Position numbers and translations under genes: made by a program. A stretch of DNA of 5,217 bases, taken from assembly GCA_009177195.1 (NCBI GenBank), contig WFMA01000003.1, positions 17,052 through 22,268 of the forward strand, in the 5' to 3' direction. Source of the stretch: Bacteroidales bacterium (GTDB lineage: Bacteria; Bacteroidota; Bacteroidia; Bacteroidales; Muribaculaceae). Position 1 is the first letter of the stretch, and each line of letters starts with the position of its first letter. The notes beneath the pieces are model-generated. The model was not told where the DNA came from and ran no database searches. It worked only from the letters and a program-made list of their open reading frames with translations. Shown here one piece after another: positions 3,679 to 5,217 of this stretch.

Positions 3679-5217
3679 TTATTCGGTAAGGTCCACCGCA
3701 TAATATACCTTTTTGCCGGTGGGATAAATTCCGGTGATAAACATCACCTTGTCAGAATCATCGCTCTTCATGATTGCGTTATAAATCTGCTCAACGTCAT
3801 CCTGCGATTTTACGCGGGCATTGTTGATGTCAAGGATGATGAAACCGTCCTTAATACCGGCGCGTTTGAACTTACCATCCTTAAGTCCGGTGACCTGAAG
3901 TCCCGATCCGAGCTGGAACTCACGAAGCTGCTCGGCTGAAAGCGGCTTAAACGCGCATCCAAGCGCCGAGAAATCGTCAGCCTTGGTCATCTTGGTGTCG
4001 CCCTGGCTGTTGCGCAGCGTCACGTTCACGCTCTTCTCCTTATTGTCGCGAATATATTTCACGGTAATTTTGTCGCCGGGACGATACTTGTTGATTGTTT
4101 CCTGCATCTGCGCAGTGCCATGTACAGGCGAGCCGCCGATACCGATGATCACATCGCCGGGCTGAAGACCTGCCTCCATCGCAGCGCTGCGTTCAACCAC
4201 TTCACGCACATAAATACCGTCGTTCACAGCGGTGATGCCTTTCTCCTTGGCAAGCTGAGGGGTCAACTCCTCGAATGCCACACCAAGAATAGCGCGCTGC
4301 ACTGTGCCAAACTGCTTGATGTCGGTGATCACTTTTGTCACTATCGACGTAGGGATAGCGAATGAATAACCTGCATAATTTCCGGTCTGAGAATAAATAG
4401 CGGTGTTGATTCCGATCAGTTCACCGTTGATATTCACAAGCGCGCCGCCCGAGTTTCCGGGATTCACAGCTGCGTCGGTCTGAATATAGCTTTCGATGCC
4501 GAGAGCTCTTCCATGAGTCGCAGATGAAATGCTGCGAGCCTTCGCGCTCACGATACCGGTGGTAACAGTCGAAGTGAATCCGAAAGGATTGCCTACGGCA
4601 AGAACCCATTCGCCCACTTTAAGAGCGTCACTGTCGCCGATAGGAATGACCGGAAGATTCTCAGCCTCGATTTTCAGCAGAGCCACGTCTGTCGCGGGAT
4701 CGGTCCCAATCACTTTGGCATTGAAGGTGCGGTTGTCGTTAAGAGTGATTTCAAGACGCTCCGCGCCGTCGATCACATGGTTGTTGGTCACGATATAACC
4801 GTCCTTGCTGATAATCACGCCCGATCCAAGCCCCATCTGCTGCTCAGCCTTTTCTTTAGGCTGCTGATTCTGCTGGGGACGGGAGCCGCGATTACCGGGC
4901 GAACCGAAGAAGAAGTCAAACAAAGGGTCATTGAATGGGGTCTGCTGCTGGTTGCCATATCCGTTGTAACCGCGAGGCGTAGCATAACTTTTGATGCTGA
5001 CCACACCGTTAATGGTGCTTTCAGCGGCATGAGTGAAATCGGTGGGGGGAGTCACTCCTTGGGAAACCGCGTAAAACGCGCCGCCCGAAGGCGCTTCCGT
5101 CTGGTATGACGAGCCGGAAACCGAATACTTATTCTCCAGCTTGTCCACAGCTACAACTGTAATTGCAGAGCTCGCCATAGCAACTCCACAAGCCATTAAT
5201 GCGATTTTTCCATAAAT
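3679..5217 (-). CDS. htrA: HtrA/DegP-type periplasmic serine protease (Do family), start beyond right edge
   Basis: Envelope quality-control protease/chaperone that degrades misfolded periplasmic proteins. Numbering from the internal ATG at 5196-5194, the catalytic triad is His140 (TNNHVIDG), Asp170 (DPATDVALL) and Ser249 (NPGNSGGAL). The protease domain runs about 60-295, PDZ1 about 302-396 (ILGVAFEEL...GLQPGDVIIGIGG) and a more divergent PDZ2 about 408-505 (FKRAGIKDGFIILDINN). Residues 75-120 form a Gly/Gln/Asn-rich loop containing DPLFDFFFG, in the place of the DegP LA loop. A hydrophobic export segment (KIALMACGVAMASSAITVVAV) straddles the internal ATG, and the frame stays open for seven more codons to the window edge (IYGKIAL). 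The real start, with the usual basic N-terminus, is therefore probably outside the window. The gene converges on the transporter and has a strong terminator. Family and activity are firm; the substrates are unknown. Confidence 0.95.
   Translation of the reverse strand: MYGKIALMACGVAMASSAITVVAVDKLENKYSVSGSSYQTEAPSGGAFYAVSQGVTPPTDFTHAAESTINGVVSIKSYATPRGYNGYGNQQQTPFNDPLFDFFFGSPGNRGSRPQQNQQPKEKAEQQMGLGSGVIISKDGYIVTNNHVIDGAERLEITLNDNRTFNAKVIGTDPATDVALLKIEAENLPVIPIGDSDALKVGEWVLAVGNPFGFTSTVTTGIVSAKARSISSATHGRALGIESYIQTDAAVNPGNSGGALVNINGELIGINTAIYSQTGNYAGYSFAIPTSIVTKVITDIKQFGTVQRAILGVAFEELTPQLAKEKGITAVNDGIYVREVVERSAAMEAGLQPGDVIIGIGGSPVHGTAQMQETINKYRPGDKITVKYIRDNKEKSVNVTLRNSQGDTKMTKADDFSALGCAFKPLSAEQLREFQLGSGLQVTGLKDGKFKRAGIKDGFIILDINNARVKSQDDVEQIYNAIMKSDDSDKVMFITGIYPTGKKVYYAVDLTE

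Noticed and set aside
3983..5109. Open frames on both strands overlapping htrA
   Set aside because: They lie within the conserved protease/PDZ coding sequence in other frames and have no domain character.
5182..5196. Lipobox-like LMAC at the HtrA N-terminus suggesting a lipoprotein
   Set aside because: The Cys is followed by a long hydrophobic stretch and preceded by too short a hydrophobic region; this is an export segment, and HtrA proteases are not normally lipoproteins.

Overview
The window looks like chromosomal DNA from a Bacteroidales gut bacterium, possibly of the Muribaculaceae group. I infer this from protein character (a Bacteroidetes-style FabG start, a small winged-helix protein of the DUF2582 type, a Do-family protease), from promoter-like elements matching the Bacteroidetes TTTG / TAnnTTTG consensus, and from the lack of strong Shine-Dalgarno sequences. 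No mobile element, CRISPR array, rRNA or tRNA is visible. I found no clear new multi-gene system. The most unusual object is a transporter gene split by an in-frame stop.

Left part (1-1945, all minus strand): a compact fatty-acid cluster read right to left, made of a TetR-type regulator, a ketoacyl-ACP synthase III (FabH-like) 9 bp downstream of it, and after 65 bp a ketoacyl-ACP reductase (FabG) that runs off the left edge. FabH condenses an acyl starter with malonyl-ACP and FabG reduces the resulting 3-ketoacyl-ACP, so these are consecutive steps. The regulator probably tunes the set. A good promoter match lies in the last codons of fabH and may let fabG be transcribed on its own.

Middle (1946-2518): 190 bp between the regulator and the next gene hold two tandem minus-strand hairpins with T-tracts, which separate the fatty-acid cluster from a 69-residue winged-helix protein (2136-2345). 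A 173-bp AT-rich divergent region follows, with a possible promoter for the winged-helix gene and no clear plus-strand promoter.

Right part: a plus-strand AI-2E/PerM-family membrane transporter (2519-3640) is interrupted by one in-frame TGA at 3065-3067, with an ATG in the same frame directly after it. Both halves are otherwise intact. It converges on a minus-strand periplasmic HtrA/DegP-type protease (3679 to beyond 5217) with trypsin-like protease and two PDZ domains. The intrinsic terminator of the protease gene lies inside the last codons of the transporter gene. The protease reading frame stays open to the right edge, so its true start is probably outside the window.
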